Below, piece after piece: positions 51,776 through 60,872 of a stretch of DNA of 64,000 nucleotides. The DNA comes from JAEWWD01 sp964440115. GTDB lineage: Bacteria > Bacillota > Clostridia > Christensenellales > CAG-138. Location: contig CAYTPV010000002.1 in NCBI GenBank assembly GCA_964440115.1, positions 124,001-188,000 on the forward strand, in the 5' to 3' direction. A program made the translations under genes and the position numbers. The notes under the pieces were generated by a model. It was not told the DNA's origin. It did not search any database and saw nothing but the letters and a program-made list of their open reading frames with translations. The first letter of the stretch is position 1; every line of letters begins with the position of its first letter.

Positions 51776-53053
51776 ATGAAAAAACTGTTATCGATCCTCC
51801 TTGCCCTAGTAATGTTGTTTGGCATCACTGCCTGCGCAGCGCCCGCTCCCGCCGCCACTGTGACACCGGCTGCGCCTGCAAGCCAAGCCCCCGAGGCGAC
51901 TCAAGCGCCTGCCGCCCCTGCTTCTGAAGCCCCGGCTTCCAAGTTTCTCATCGGGACCTATCTGCAGTTGACCGGCAGCAACTCCGTCGCCGGTAACTCC
52001 GCCAAGCAGGGTATTGATCTGGCGATCAAGTACATCAACGAGAACGGCGGCTTCAATGGCGCGATGGTGGAAGCCAAGCACTATGATACCACCGGCAGCA
52101 CCGAGGAAGCCGTGAAGGTCGTCCAGAAGATGCTCGCGAGCGACAACGTGGACGCCATTGTTGGTTCCGTTAACTCCAACGAGGTCAACGCCTGCATCGG
52201 CTATATCAACGAGGCCAAGGTGTTTAACTTCGGTCTGGGCACATCCGCAACCTGGATGAAAGACACAAGCATGATCTGGACGTTCCGCGCCAGCGCGAAC
52301 AACGGCCGTATCGCCCCGCAAGATGCCGACCTGATCATCAAGCTCGGCTATAAATCCGTCGCCATCATCAACGGCACCGACGATACCGGCAAATCCACCG
52401 CCGATGCGTTTGAAAATGCCTGCAAGGAAAAGGGCCTCACCGTTACCACCCGCCAGCAGTGCGACTCCGAGGACACCGATTTCAGCGGCCAGATCACCCA
52501 GATACTAAAGGATGATCCGGATGTTATATTCATGTCCCTGATCGGCACAACGTTCGGGCCCTTCGTCAAGCAGCTGCGCAACATGGGCTACACCGGAATG
52601 ATCGGCTGCAAGGAGTGCTTCTCCCTCGAGTATCAGCGCGTCGCGGGCGAGGGGAACTCCAACTACATCTTCTACGCCTATCCGTACGTTCCGTACCAGT
52701 CCATTGATGACTGCAACATCCCCATTATGAAGGACTTCCTCACGAAGTTCAGCGCCGAGTATAATCAGATGCCTCAGCATGAATCCGCATACCGCGGCTG
52801 GGACACTATGATGGCCATGTGGGAAGCCACTAAGGTCGCCAAGGCTAACGACGACGAGTCCCTGCGCGTAGCGATGAACAGCGTCAAGCTCGACGGCCTG
52901 GGCGGCACGCTGGATTACACCAAGGGCGACCGCGAAGGCTACAGCTCCTTTAACGAATTCATCCTGGTCGACGGCAAGGACATCCTCATCAGCGATTGGC
53001 TTGCCAGCGGCGGCTATGACGCATACAAGGCCGCTACAGGCAGAAACAGGTAA
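51776..53053 (+). CDS. livK: Liv-type ABC transporter substrate-binding lipoprotein
   Basis: The 425-residue protein has a lipoprotein signal (LLALVMLFGITAC, Cys anchor) and an Ala/Pro-rich linker (APAPAATVTPAAPASQAPEA), then a periplasmic-binding type I fold: LQLTGSNSVAGNSAKQGIDLAIKYIN and NGTDDTGKSTADAF. It catches the ligand outside the cell and hands it to LivHM. Members of this family bind branched-chain amino acids but also aromatics, urea and organic acids; the catabolic context suggests an acid. GAAAGGGGA precedes the ATG. Codon use is markedly richer in C/G than in the preceding genes. Confidence 0.93.
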   Translation: MKKLLSILLALVMLFGITACAAPAPAATVTPAAPASQAPEATQAPAAPASEAPASKFLIGTYLQLTGSNSVAGNSAKQGIDLAIKYINENGGFNGAMVEAKHYDTTGSTEEAVKVVQKMLASDNVDAIVGSVNSNEVNACIGYINEAKVFNFGLGTSATWMKDTSMIWTFRASANNGRIAPQDADLIIKLGYKSVAIINGTDDTGKSTADAFENACKEKGLTVTTRQQCDSEDTDFSGQITQILKDDPDVIFMSLIGTTFGPFVKQLRNMGYTGMIGCKECFSLEYQRVAGEGNSNYIFYAYPYVPYQSIDDCNIPIMKDFLTKFSAEYNQMPQHESAYRGWDTMMAMWEATKVAKANDDESLRVAMNSVKLDGLGGTLDYTKGDREGYSSFNEFILVDGKDILISDWLASGGYDAYKAATGRNR

Positions 53054-53123
53054 GAACTTCTAAGTAAAGACAGCCAGATTGGCCAAAGTACTTAGGCGGG
53101 CAACCGTCTGAGCGGCCGGGAGA

Positions 53124-53158
53124 CAAGCGGGCAAAACACCCTGCGTTTTGCCCGCTTG
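53124..53158 (+). promoter_or_regulatory. Intercistronic hairpin between livK and livH
   Basis: CAAGCGGGCAAAAC pairs perfectly with its complement around a 7-base loop, 14 bp in the stem, with no T-run. Such hairpins protect the upstream mRNA end and give excess binding protein over permease. Confidence 0.6.
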
Positions 53159-53214
53159 CTCTACGGTGACAGTGGGCAAAATTCTAGGCATTATTCTACA
53201 TGGGAGGTAGACAC

Positions 53215-54090
53215 GTGTTTGAAATTCTTTTGGTGAACGGCCTCATCATAGGGGGTATCTACGGCCTGATCGCTCTGGGTTACAGTCTGATTTACCGAGC
53301 GAGTGGCCTGATGAGCTTTGTGCAGGGCGATATCATCACAGTGGGTGCCTATCTGGGGCTGACCTTTTATAAGGTACTCGGGCTCCCGATTTGGGTTTCG
53401 CTTCTGCTCACGTTCGGCTGCGCATTTGCGCTGGGCATTCTTCTTGAAAAGGGCATCATCCGCGTACTGCTCAACAAGAACGTCATCCCGATTTACATTG
53501 TACTTGCCACCATCGCGATCTCATTCATCATCCAGAATACGGCGCAGGCTTTTTACGGCTCGGTTACGCAGGGCTTCCCGCAGGTGTTCGAAAAAGGCAC
53601 TCTTAAAATTTTCGGCGTGACGGCGCAGACAGAGGCATGGGCGTGCCTGCTTGTTTCCTCGGTTCTTATGTACGCGCTGCACCTTTTTATGACAAAGACG
53701 AAATTCGGTACCGCCATGCGCGGCGCTGCAATGGATCCTCTCGCGGCTGAATCCTGCGGTATCAACACCTCATTGAGCATCGGGGTGACGTGGGGCGTCT
53801 CCGCGGGCATCGCTTCCATCGCAGGCATGCTTTTGGGGCCAATGTACGGCGTATTTACGATGCTGGGAGCCACCGTCGGTAGGAAAGGCTTTGCGGGCGC
53901 GGTCATCGGCGGCTACGGTAATATGTACGGCGCCATGATCGGCGGCGTGATACTGGGTCTTGTGGAAACATTTGTCGCGGGTTACTGGAGCGGCACCTAC
54001 AAGAATCTCATCGCTTATACCATTCTGCTGTTGTTCCTGTTCATCAAGCCCACCGGTATCTTCAACGAGCGGGCCATTCAGGATGTTTAA
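53215..54090 (+). CDS. livH: Liv-type ABC transporter permease LivH
   Basis: The 291-residue membrane protein has about eight hydrophobic helices and the LivH signatures NGLIIGGIYGLIALGYSLIYRASG and GGYGNMYGAMIGGVILGL. It forms half of the transmembrane channel. The GTG at 53215 has GGGAGGT upstream; the ATG at 53200 overlaps that site. Confidence 0.92.
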   Translation: MFEILLVNGLIIGGIYGLIALGYSLIYRASGLMSFVQGDIITVGAYLGLTFYKVLGLPIWVSLLLTFGCAFALGILLEKGIIRVLLNKNVIPIYIVLATIAISFIIQNTAQAFYGSVTQGFPQVFEKGTLKIFGVTAQTEAWACLLVSSVLMYALHLFMTKTKFGTAMRGAAMDPLAAESCGINTSLSIGVTWGVSAGIASIAGMLLGPMYGVFTMLGATVGRKGFAGAVIGGYGNMYGAMIGGVILGLVETFVAGYWSGTYKNLIAYTILLLFLFIKPTGIFNERAIQDV

Positions 54091-54114
54091 TACGCGTCAG
54101 AATTTGGGGGTTAT

Positions 54115-55149
54115 ATGTTAAGCTTTATAACAAATAAGAAAAAGGGGCCCCGGGTACTGGCGGGTGTAGCGGCGTTAACCGCACTGCCGTTTTTGATCCA
54201 GCTGGTTGTCGGCAACGATTACTGGGTGATGATCTGCAGTATTATGCTGCTCTACACCATCGCCGTATCGGGGTTAGATATCCTGTTCGGATACAGCGGC
54301 CAGATTTCGCTGGGACACGCGGCATTCTTTGTGATCGGCGCCTATACGACAGGGCTTTTGAACAACTATTTCGGCATTCCGCTGATATTCACCATCCCGC
54401 TGGGCGCAATACTCTCCGCGGCGATCGGGGCGCTGCTGGCCTATCCGGCCTCCAAGCTGAAGTTCCACTTCCTCTCGCTGGCCACCATCGCTTTCGGTGA
54501 GATCGTGTACAACTTCCTCTACGTTTCGCCCAATGGCTTTACGGGCGATTACCTGGGCATGGATGCGATCAATATCAGCTTTTTGACTTCCTATACCAAG
54601 TGGTACTTCTTTCTGCTGGTGATCTGCGTTCTGGCGCTGCTGGGCAAGTATTCGCTCATACATTCCCGCACCGGGCGGGCGTTCATCGCTATCCGCGAGA
54701 ACACCCACGCGGCAGACGGCATGGGCGTGGATGTACGCAAGAGCAAGATCGTAGCGTTTGCGGTAAGCGCATTCTACACCGGCCTCTCGGGCGCTCTCTT
54801 CGTGCATCTGATCAAGTATATCAGCCCCGAAACAGGCAAGCAGAAGCAATCGGTGCTGTTCCTGACCATGATGCTGTTTGGCGGCACCGGCTCCATGGCC
54901 GGCCCCATCATCGGCGTTGTACTCGTTGAGATTTTGCTTGAGATCATCCGTCCGCTGCAGGAATACCAGATGCTGCTCTACGGTATTCTGCTGCTGATCG
55001 TCATCATCGGGCTGCCGGGCGGTATCTACGGCGGTTTTAAAGACCTCGTCGCCTCCTATGAGAGAAAAAAGATGGCAAGGCTTGTCGCTGCAAGAACCAG
55101 AGCGGGTATGCAGGAAAAAGGAAAGAAGGATGGTGATAACAATGCTTGA
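54115..55149 (+). CDS. livM: Liv-type ABC transporter permease LivM
   Basis: The 344-residue membrane protein has the LivM pattern: LDILFGYSGQISLGHAAFFVIGAYTTG, IAIRENTHAADGMGVDVRKSK, and LFGGTGSMAGPIIGVVLVEIL, with about nine helices and a basic C-terminal tail. It is the second permease. It starts 25 bp after livH and overlaps livG by 8 bp. Confidence 0.92.
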   Translation: MLSFITNKKKGPRVLAGVAALTALPFLIQLVVGNDYWVMICSIMLLYTIAVSGLDILFGYSGQISLGHAAFFVIGAYTTGLLNNYFGIPLIFTIPLGAILSAAIGALLAYPASKLKFHFLSLATIAFGEIVYNFLYVSPNGFTGDYLGMDAINISFLTSYTKWYFFLLVICVLALLGKYSLIHSRTGRAFIAIRENTHAADGMGVDVRKSKIVAFAVSAFYTGLSGALFVHLIKYISPETGKQKQSVLFLTMMLFGGTGSMAGPIIGVVLVEILLEIIRPLQEYQMLLYGILLLIVIIGLPGGIYGGFKDLVASYERKKMARLVAARTRAGMQEKGKKDGDNNA

Positions 55150-55897
55150 AACCAATAAAGTCACCATCAAGTTCGGCGGACTGATTGCCGTTAATGAAGT
55201 GAGCATCCGTGTGGAACCCCACAGGATCACCGCCCTGATCGGCCCCAACGGCGCGGGCAAGACGACGCTGTTCAATTGTATCAGCGGTGTATATGTGCCC
55301 AACAGCGGAGAGGTGATACTCGAAGGTGAGCATTTGGAGGGCAAGCGCGGCTTCCAGATCAACAAGGCCGGCATTGCGCGCACCTATCAGGTTATCAACC
55401 TTTTCTGGAAGATGAGCGTGATCGATAATGTGCTGGTGGGCATGCACTCCCGGCTGCAATCCAACTTCTGGGATTGCTATTTCCACACAAAAAAGAAGCG
55501 CGAGGAAGAAAAGCGGATACTCATCAAGGCGCATGAGCTGCTGCAGTTTGTGGGGCTGGACGAATACGCGCACGTTCCGGCGGGCAGCCTGTCCTATGGC
55601 AAGCAGCGCCTGCTTGAAATCGTCCGCGGCCTGGCCAGCGAACCTAAGGTGATACTCCTAGACGAGCCCGCGGCGGGCATGAACAGCGCCGAAAAGCTGG
55701 AGCTGGACGGCCTGCTTCAGAGGATACTCAAAACGGGGGTGACGATACTCATCGTGGAGCACGATATGAAACTGATCATGAACATCAGCGATTATATCTA
55801 TGTGCTCGCCAACGGTAAGCTGCTGGCCGAAGGCACCTCCACGGAGATTCAGAACAACCCCGACGTCATCGCGGCATATCTGGGAGGTGACCATTAA
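55142..55897 (+). CDS. livG: Liv-type ABC transporter ATPase LivG
   Basis: The 251-residue ATPase has Walker A IGPNGAGKTTLFN, signature LSYGKQR (degenerate LSGGQ, normal for LivG), and Walker B VILLDEPAAGMN, with the EHDM...I H-loop. The ATG at 55142 is the best fit to family starts, with GAAGG upstream; an ATG at 55130 is possible. It overlaps livM. Confidence 0.92.
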   Translation: MLETNKVTIKFGGLIAVNEVSIRVEPHRITALIGPNGAGKTTLFNCISGVYVPNSGEVILEGEHLEGKRGFQINKAGIARTYQVINLFWKMSVIDNVLVGMHSRLQSNFWDCYFHTKKKREEEKRILIKAHELLQFVGLDEYAHVPAGSLSYGKQRLLEIVRGLASEPKVILLDEPAAGMNSAEKLELDGLLQRILKTGVTILIVEHDMKLIMNISDYIYVLANGKLLAEGTSTEIQNNPDVIAAYLGGDH

Positions 55898-56616
55898 TGG
55901 GCAAAATTCTTGAATTGATCGATTTCCACTACTATTACGGCAACATACACTCTGTGAAGGGCATCAGCCTGCATGTGGAAGAGGGCGAGATGGTCACGCT
56001 CATCGGCGGCAACGGTGCGGGCAAGACCACTACGCTGCAGAGCATCTCGGGCCTAACCAAGCGCAGGGGCGTCGAGGGCAAAATACTCTTCAAGGGTCAG
56101 GAGATCCAGTCCTTCGGCGGCTACAAGGTCGCCAACCTGGGTATCGCGCAGGCGCTTGAAGGACGCCATGTTTTTGCGAAGCTGACCGTGGAGGAAAACC
56201 TCCAGATGGGTGCGTATCTCCGGAAAGACAAGAAGGAGATCAAAGAGGACATGGACAAGGTATACAAGCGGTTTCCGCGCCTCCTGGAGCGCCGCACCCA
56301 GATGGCGGGTACGCTCTCGGGCGGCGAGCAGCAGATGCTCGCAATCGGCCGCGCGCTCATCAGCCGCCCAACGCTGATGCTGCTTGACGAGCCTTCCCTT
56401 GGCCTTGCGCCGCTGATCGTCAAGGAAATATTCGTTGCTATCAAGGAGATCAACGACGAGGGAACCACCATTTTGTTTGTAGAGCAGAACTCCAAGATTG
56501 CGCTTTCCACAGCGAACAGGGGATACGTTATGCAGACCGGCGAAATCGTGATGTCCGATACGTGCAAGAATCTTCTGGAGAATGAGGAAGTGAAAAACGC
56601 ATACCTGGGTGGCTAA
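55897..56616 (+). CDS. livF: Liv-type ABC transporter ATPase LivF
   Basis: The 239-residue ATPase has Walker A IGGNGAGKTTTLQ, signature LSGGEQQMLAIGRAL, Walker B LMLLDEPSLGLAP and FVEQN at the H-loop position (Gln/Asn variant seen in LivF). It pairs with LivG. Its ATG shares a base with the livG stop (TAATG). Confidence 0.93.
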   Translation: MGKILELIDFHYYYGNIHSVKGISLHVEEGEMVTLIGGNGAGKTTTLQSISGLTKRRGVEGKILFKGQEIQSFGGYKVANLGIAQALEGRHVFAKLTVEENLQMGAYLRKDKKEIKEDMDKVYKRFPRLLERRTQMAGTLSGGEQQMLAIGRALISRPTLMLLDEPSLGLAPLIVKEIFVAIKEINDEGTTILFVEQNSKIALSTANRGYVMQTGEIVMSDTCKNLLENEEVKNAYLGG

Positions 56617-56688
56617 GCACAGAATATCGCTTCGTGTTCCATGCACGGAACTCTTGTTTCCGGTATATGGGGAAAGTGAAGGGGAAAC

Positions 56689-57534
56689 ATGTTTCAATAT
56701 GGCATACAGTGTGCGCTCGAGCAGTTGCCTGAGCGTGTACCTGCTGTATTTCGAGGGACCATCTGGGAGGTGGCAAACGCCTCCCGGATGGCCGGATATG
56801 ATGCAATGGAGTTATACATTCATGATCCCAAAGACAAGGATGTATCACAGTTAAAGGCTGCGGCTAAAGAAAATAACCTGCAATATTGCGGCATCTGCAC
56901 GGGGCTTGAGTATATTTTCAATAAGTTATGCGTTACTTCTGACGACTTGACCATACGGCAAGCCGCAGTTGACAGACTAAAGGAGCACCTTGATCTGGGT
57001 GCTGCGCTTAACTGCCCGATCGTGGTAGGAACAATGCGCGGCAACATTCCGAATTCTTCCTATCGGGAGGAATATTTAGAAAGGCTGGGCGATTGTTTAA
57101 TCGAGCTCAACACATATGCACAGGCAGTTGACGGCAGCCTGTTGGTGGAAAACATCCATCAGTATGTATCCAACTATCTGTGCACGGTTACTGAGGTCGG
57201 AGATTTTATTCGTAAGCTCGGGCTTTCGAACCTAAAACTGCATGCCGATACGCATTCGATGCACATTGAGGATAAAAAACCCACAGACGTTCTCAGACAA
57301 TATGGGGATGTACTCGGATATGTGCATTTCTCTGACTCCAACCGCGGATATCCGGGTGCGGGTGTGATTGATTTTAAGGCCTATTACCATGCATTGCTTG
57401 ATATTGATTACAAAGGGTACATCACGGTAGAGTGCCAGCCCTTTCCCACACAAGAGGCGTGCGCCAAAAGGTCGATGGAATATCTAAAAAGTATGGAAAG
57501 CGCGGCGCTGCTCGAAAGAATGTCGGCTAGATAA
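56689..57534 (+). CDS. Sugar phosphate isomerase/epimerase-type TIM-barrel protein
   Basis: The 281-residue protein belongs to the AP-endonuclease-2-like xylose isomerase TIM barrels: WEVANASRMAGYDAMELYI, KEHLDLGAALNCPIVVGTMRG, LLVENIHQYVSNYLCTV, and metal residues in LKLHADTHSMHIE and YVHFSDSNRGYPGAGVIDF. It may be a hydroxypyruvate isomerase or keto-sugar epimerase. GAAGGGGAAA precedes the ATG. The link to the cluster's C3 metabolism is inference. Confidence 0.82.
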   Translation: MFQYGIQCALEQLPERVPAVFRGTIWEVANASRMAGYDAMELYIHDPKDKDVSQLKAAAKENNLQYCGICTGLEYIFNKLCVTSDDLTIRQAAVDRLKEHLDLGAALNCPIVVGTMRGNIPNSSYREEYLERLGDCLIELNTYAQAVDGSLLVENIHQYVSNYLCTVTEVGDFIRKLGLSNLKLHADTHSMHIEDKKPTDVLRQYGDVLGYVHFSDSNRGYPGAGVIDFKAYYHALLDIDYKGYITVECQPFPTQEACAKRSMEYLKSMESAALLERMSAR

Positions 57535-57650
57535 TAATACCGAGGGCCAAGAGTCAGGCTTTGCAAACTGAACGCATTCGAGTTTTGCGTGCGGATGCAT
57601 TCCTCTTATGAATTTACAATTATGAAAAGTATAGAAAGAAGGTAGGCCGT

Positions 57651-58403
57651 ATGTTTTCATTGAATGGAAAAATAGCGGTTGTTACGGGAGCTGCCCAAGG
57701 AATTGGAAAATCAACTGCGCAATCGCTTGCGCAGATGGGTGCGAAAGTGGCGGTGGCTGATATCAATCAGGAAAAGGTGGATGCCGTCGTCAGCGAAATA
57801 AAAGAAAGCGGCGCGGATGCCCTCGGCATCATTATGGATGTAGCCAGTAACGACAGCATCTCGGCCGCGATGCAAAAGGTTGCGGAATACTTTGGAGGAA
57901 TCGATATCATTGTAAACAACGCGGGCATTCTCGGAACATCCAGTATAGAAGATATGAAGCGGGATGGGGAATGGAACCGTGTGCTGGATATTAATCTAAC
58001 CGGCCCGTTTTTTGTTTGCCAATATGCGTTGCCGTATCTGAAAAAGAGCAGCGCGGGCCGCATTATCAACATTGCTTCCATAACCGGAAGAAACGGCGGA
58101 TTTGAGGCCTCCATGAGTTACGCCGCGGCAAAAGGCGGCGTGATATCCATTACCAGAGGTATGGCAAGGCACCTTGCAAAGTATCGCATCACCGTAAACG
58201 CGATCTGCCCGGCTACAACGGAAACGGAAATGCTGCTGGGCTATACGCAGGAGCGGATCGACAATCAGATTAAGCATATTCTCCTTGGCCGTCTTGGGAA
58301 ACGTGAAGAGATCGCCGCTTCGGTGTGCTATCTTGCATCCGATGAGGCGGCATTTGTGACAGGCCTGATGCTGGATATCAACGGCGGGGCTTATTTCGGC
58401 TGA
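57651..58403 (+). CDS. Short-chain dehydrogenase/reductase
   Basis: The 250-residue classical SDR has VVTGAAQGIGKS, IIVNNAGILG, Ser in INIASITG and YAAAK. It is a typical oxidoreductase of polyols or beta-keto acids. AGAAGG precedes the ATG. It is followed 53 bp later by the hydroxyacid dehydrogenase gene. Third SDR of the cluster; the substrate is unknown. Confidence 0.86.
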   Translation: MFSLNGKIAVVTGAAQGIGKSTAQSLAQMGAKVAVADINQEKVDAVVSEIKESGADALGIIMDVASNDSISAAMQKVAEYFGGIDIIVNNAGILGTSSIEDMKRDGEWNRVLDINLTGPFFVCQYALPYLKKSSAGRIINIASITGRNGGFEASMSYAAAKGGVISITRGMARHLAKYRITVNAICPATTETEMLLGYTQERIDNQIKHILLGRLGKREEIAASVCYLASDEAAFVTGLMLDINGGAYFG

Positions 58404-58456
58404 TCCGTAAAGATCATGCATTAGCAAACACCGGCTGATGGTTGGAGGTACGTGCT

Positions 58457-59419
58457 TTGAAAATCGTGATATTGGATGGATATACGCTCAACCCCGGCGA
58501 TCTGCAATGGACGGGATTTGAGGCGCTCGGAGAACTGACGGTATATGACAGGACTTCGGCAGATGACGTTGTTTCGCGCATTGCCGATGCCGATATCGTG
58601 TATACCAACAAAACGCCCATCACACGCATGACGATGGACGCATGCCCGGGCATCAAATTTATTGGCGTACTTGCTACGGGCTACAATATTGTAGACATAG
58701 AAGCCGCGAAGCAAAAAGAAATTGTTGTAACAAATATTCCAACGTATGGTACCGCGGCGGTCGGCCAGTTCGCAATCGGTCTGCTGCTGGAGATTTGCCA
58801 TCATATCGGTCATCACAGCGATGCAGTCATCAAAGACGGACGATGGGCATCCAATAACGATTGGTGCTTCTGGGATTATCCGCTTATTGAGCTGGATGGC
58901 AAAACCATGGGCATCATTGGGTTTGGCCGCATTGGGCAGGCGACCGGACGCATTGCACAGGCACTCGGCATGCGGGTCATGGCCTTTGACGCAAATAAAA
59001 ACCCTTCCTTGGAAAGCGAAACCTGCAAATATGTTGATCTGGAAGAACTTCTTCGCAACTCTGATGTAATTGCGCTGCACTGTCCCCTTTTACCGGAAAC
59101 AGAGTGCATCATCAACAAGGCGAGTATCGCGAAAATGAAGGATGGTGTGATCATTATCAACAACAGCCGTGGCCCTCTGATTGTGGAAGAGGATCTGGCG
59201 GAGGCGCTCAATACAGGCAAGGTGTATGCAGCGGGATTGGATGTGGTTTCTTCCGAACCCATATGCAGCGATAATCCTTTGCTCAGAGCGAAGAATTGTA
59301 TCATCACCCCACATATCAGTTGGGCGCCAAAGGAGAGCAGGCAGCGCCTGCTCGAAATTGCGGTTTCCAATCTCATAGCGTTTCGGGATGGAACACCTGT
59401 CAATGTTGTGAACAGGTAG
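58457..59419 (+). CDS. D-2-hydroxyacid dehydrogenase, hydroxypyruvate reductase-like
   Basis: The 320-residue protein has MGIIGFGRIGQATGRI (NAD), and the catalytic Arg (NNSRGPLIVEED), Glu (VSSEPICSDNP) and His (ITPHISW). The WDYPLIEL segment and the neighbouring glycerate kinase favour glycerate dehydrogenase. The TTG at 58457 has GGAGGT at 58444–58449 seven bases upstream; the TTG at 58442 lies on it. It probably makes D-glycerate for the next gene. Confidence 0.88.
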   Translation: MKIVILDGYTLNPGDLQWTGFEALGELTVYDRTSADDVVSRIADADIVYTNKTPITRMTMDACPGIKFIGVLATGYNIVDIEAAKQKEIVVTNIPTYGTAAVGQFAIGLLLEICHHIGHHSDAVIKDGRWASNNDWCFWDYPLIELDGKTMGIIGFGRIGQATGRIAQALGMRVMAFDANKNPSLESETCKYVDLEELLRNSDVIALHCPLLPETECIINKASIAKMKDGVIIINNSRGPLIVEEDLAEALNTGKVYAAGLDVVSSEPICSDNPLLRAKNCIITPHISWAPKESRQRLLEIAVSNLIAFRDGTPVNVVNR

Positions 59420-59443
59420 CGTGAAAGCGTAAATGGAGGAACC

Positions 59444-60583
59444 ATGAAGATACTCATCGCTCCTGATTCTTTTAAAGGAAGCTTAAGCGCTCAGGATGTG
59501 GCGGTGAATTTGAAAGAAGGAATCCATCGCTTTTCGCCGGATATTCAAGTTGAACTATTCCCGGTTGCAGATGGCGGCGAGGGCACCTGCAGAGCCATTG
59601 TTTCGGCAGTTGGCGGCGAAATTGTGAAAATGACTGTAACGGGGCCAAACGGCGATCCGGTGGAAGCATTCTTTGGTATTGCTGGCGATATGGCTATCAT
59701 TGAGATGGCGGCGGCCTCGGGGCTTGCGCTGGTTTCTGGCAGTATGCGCCCGCTTCAGGCCACAACCTTTGGCACAGGAGAGCTGATGCTTCATGCTCTT
59801 GATGCCGGATGCAAAAGAATGATACTTGGCATCGGCGGGTCCGCGACCACGGACGGCGGCGCCGGAATGGCGCAGGCTCTGGGTGTACGGCTGCTTGCTG
59901 CCGATGGCAGTACGTTGGGCCGGGGTGGCGGTGAACTGGGCAAACTTGCAAAAGTGGATGTTTCTCAGATTGATCCGCGAATTAGCGCGTGCAAGATCAC
60001 GGTGGCTACCGATGTGTCCAACCCGCTGTATGGAGATGACGGCTGCGCTGCCGTGTATGGCCCTCAGAAGGGCTGCAGCGAACAGGATGTTGCACTGCTC
60101 GACAGCAACATGCGACACTATGCTCGTATATTACACGAGCAGCTCGGCAAAGATATCGCTGCCGTTCCCGGCTCGGGTGCGGCAGGCGGGCTGGGTGCGG
60201 GGTTGCTTGCTTTCTGCGGTGCGATGCTCAAAAGCGGCATAGATACGGTATTGGATGCTATGGATTTTGACAAGCACGTATCGGGTGCGGATATGGTCAT
60301 CACAGGAGAAGGCCGTATTGATTTTCAGTCGGCATTCGGAAAGGTGCCGGTTGGCGTTTCCAGACGCGTAAAAGCGATTGCGGATGTACCGGTCATTGCT
60401 GTTGTCGGAAGCATTGGGTCGGGTGCCGAAGCCACTTACGAGCATGGTATTGCAGCGATCCTCAGCATTGTAGATAAACCCATGCCTCTCCAGGAGGCGA
60501 TGAACGCTGCGCCTGCACTTCTTGCCGATGCGGCAGAACGATTGATGCGAATCGTTCGAGTAGGGCATGCGCTGAAGCTATAA
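59444..60583 (+). CDS. garK: Glycerate kinase (GarK/GlxK type)
   Basis: The 379-residue protein matches glycerate kinase type 1: IAPDSFKGSLSAQDVA, FPVADGGEGT, IGGSATTDGGAGMAQALG and DMVITGEGRIDFQSAFGKVP. It phosphorylates D-glycerate to 2-phosphoglycerate and so enters glycolysis. It follows the hydroxypyruvate reductase-like gene by 24 bp with TGGAGG in between. It is the exit enzyme of the proposed pathway and the last gene of the rightward series. Confidence 0.93.
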   Translation: MKILIAPDSFKGSLSAQDVAVNLKEGIHRFSPDIQVELFPVADGGEGTCRAIVSAVGGEIVKMTVTGPNGDPVEAFFGIAGDMAIIEMAAASGLALVSGSMRPLQATTFGTGELMLHALDAGCKRMILGIGGSATTDGGAGMAQALGVRLLAADGSTLGRGGGELGKLAKVDVSQIDPRISACKITVATDVSNPLYGDDGCAAVYGPQKGCSEQDVALLDSNMRHYARILHEQLGKDIAAVPGSGAAGGLGAGLLAFCGAMLKSGIDTVLDAMDFDKHVSGADMVITGEGRIDFQSAFGKVPVGVSRRVKAIADVPVIAVVGSIGSGAEATYEHGIAAILSIVDKPMPLQEAMNAAPALLADAAERLMRIVRVGHALKL

Positions 60584-60775
60584 AGTGAGCAGTGTATGTT
60601 GCCACAGCATATCTGTGAAACATTTTCGTTGGATGTCACGCAACCCGCGGGCGGAGCCGTGGTTCTCAATGGTACCGCAAAAGCGCTGCTGTATACGCCC
60701 GCTCTGAACGGCATCGGGCAGGTTGCTTGGGTCAACCTCAACGCCAAATTGTATCCAGTCTCGCCCTCAAACGGA
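60584..60775 (+). other. Short stretch after garK, possible gene remnant
   Basis: An open frame from 60596 (MLPQHICETFSLDV, then PAGGAVVLNGTAKALLYTPALNG) reads into the terminator and beyond without a stop until 60916. I do not recognise it and a terminator inside argues against a real gene. It may be a broken remnant. Confidence 0.3.
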
Positions 60776-60776
60776 G

Positions 60777-60806
60777 AAAAAGCTAGAGTTTATCTAGCCT
60801 TTTTTA
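60777..60806. terminator. Bidirectional terminator between garK and the XRE-cupin gene
   Basis: GCTAGA pairs with TCTAGC around GTTTA, with five As before and six or more Ts after, so it works for both convergent genes. Confidence 0.8.
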
Positions 60807-60872
60807 TTTTCGTTTTTCCAAACACCTCTAATAACCTACTATTGGGATCAGGCCGGAAACAGTCTCTAGGAA

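Noticed and set aside
54274..55383. 369-residue frame opposite livM
   Set aside because: Antisense shadow; livM on the other strand carries all family signatures and operon spacing.
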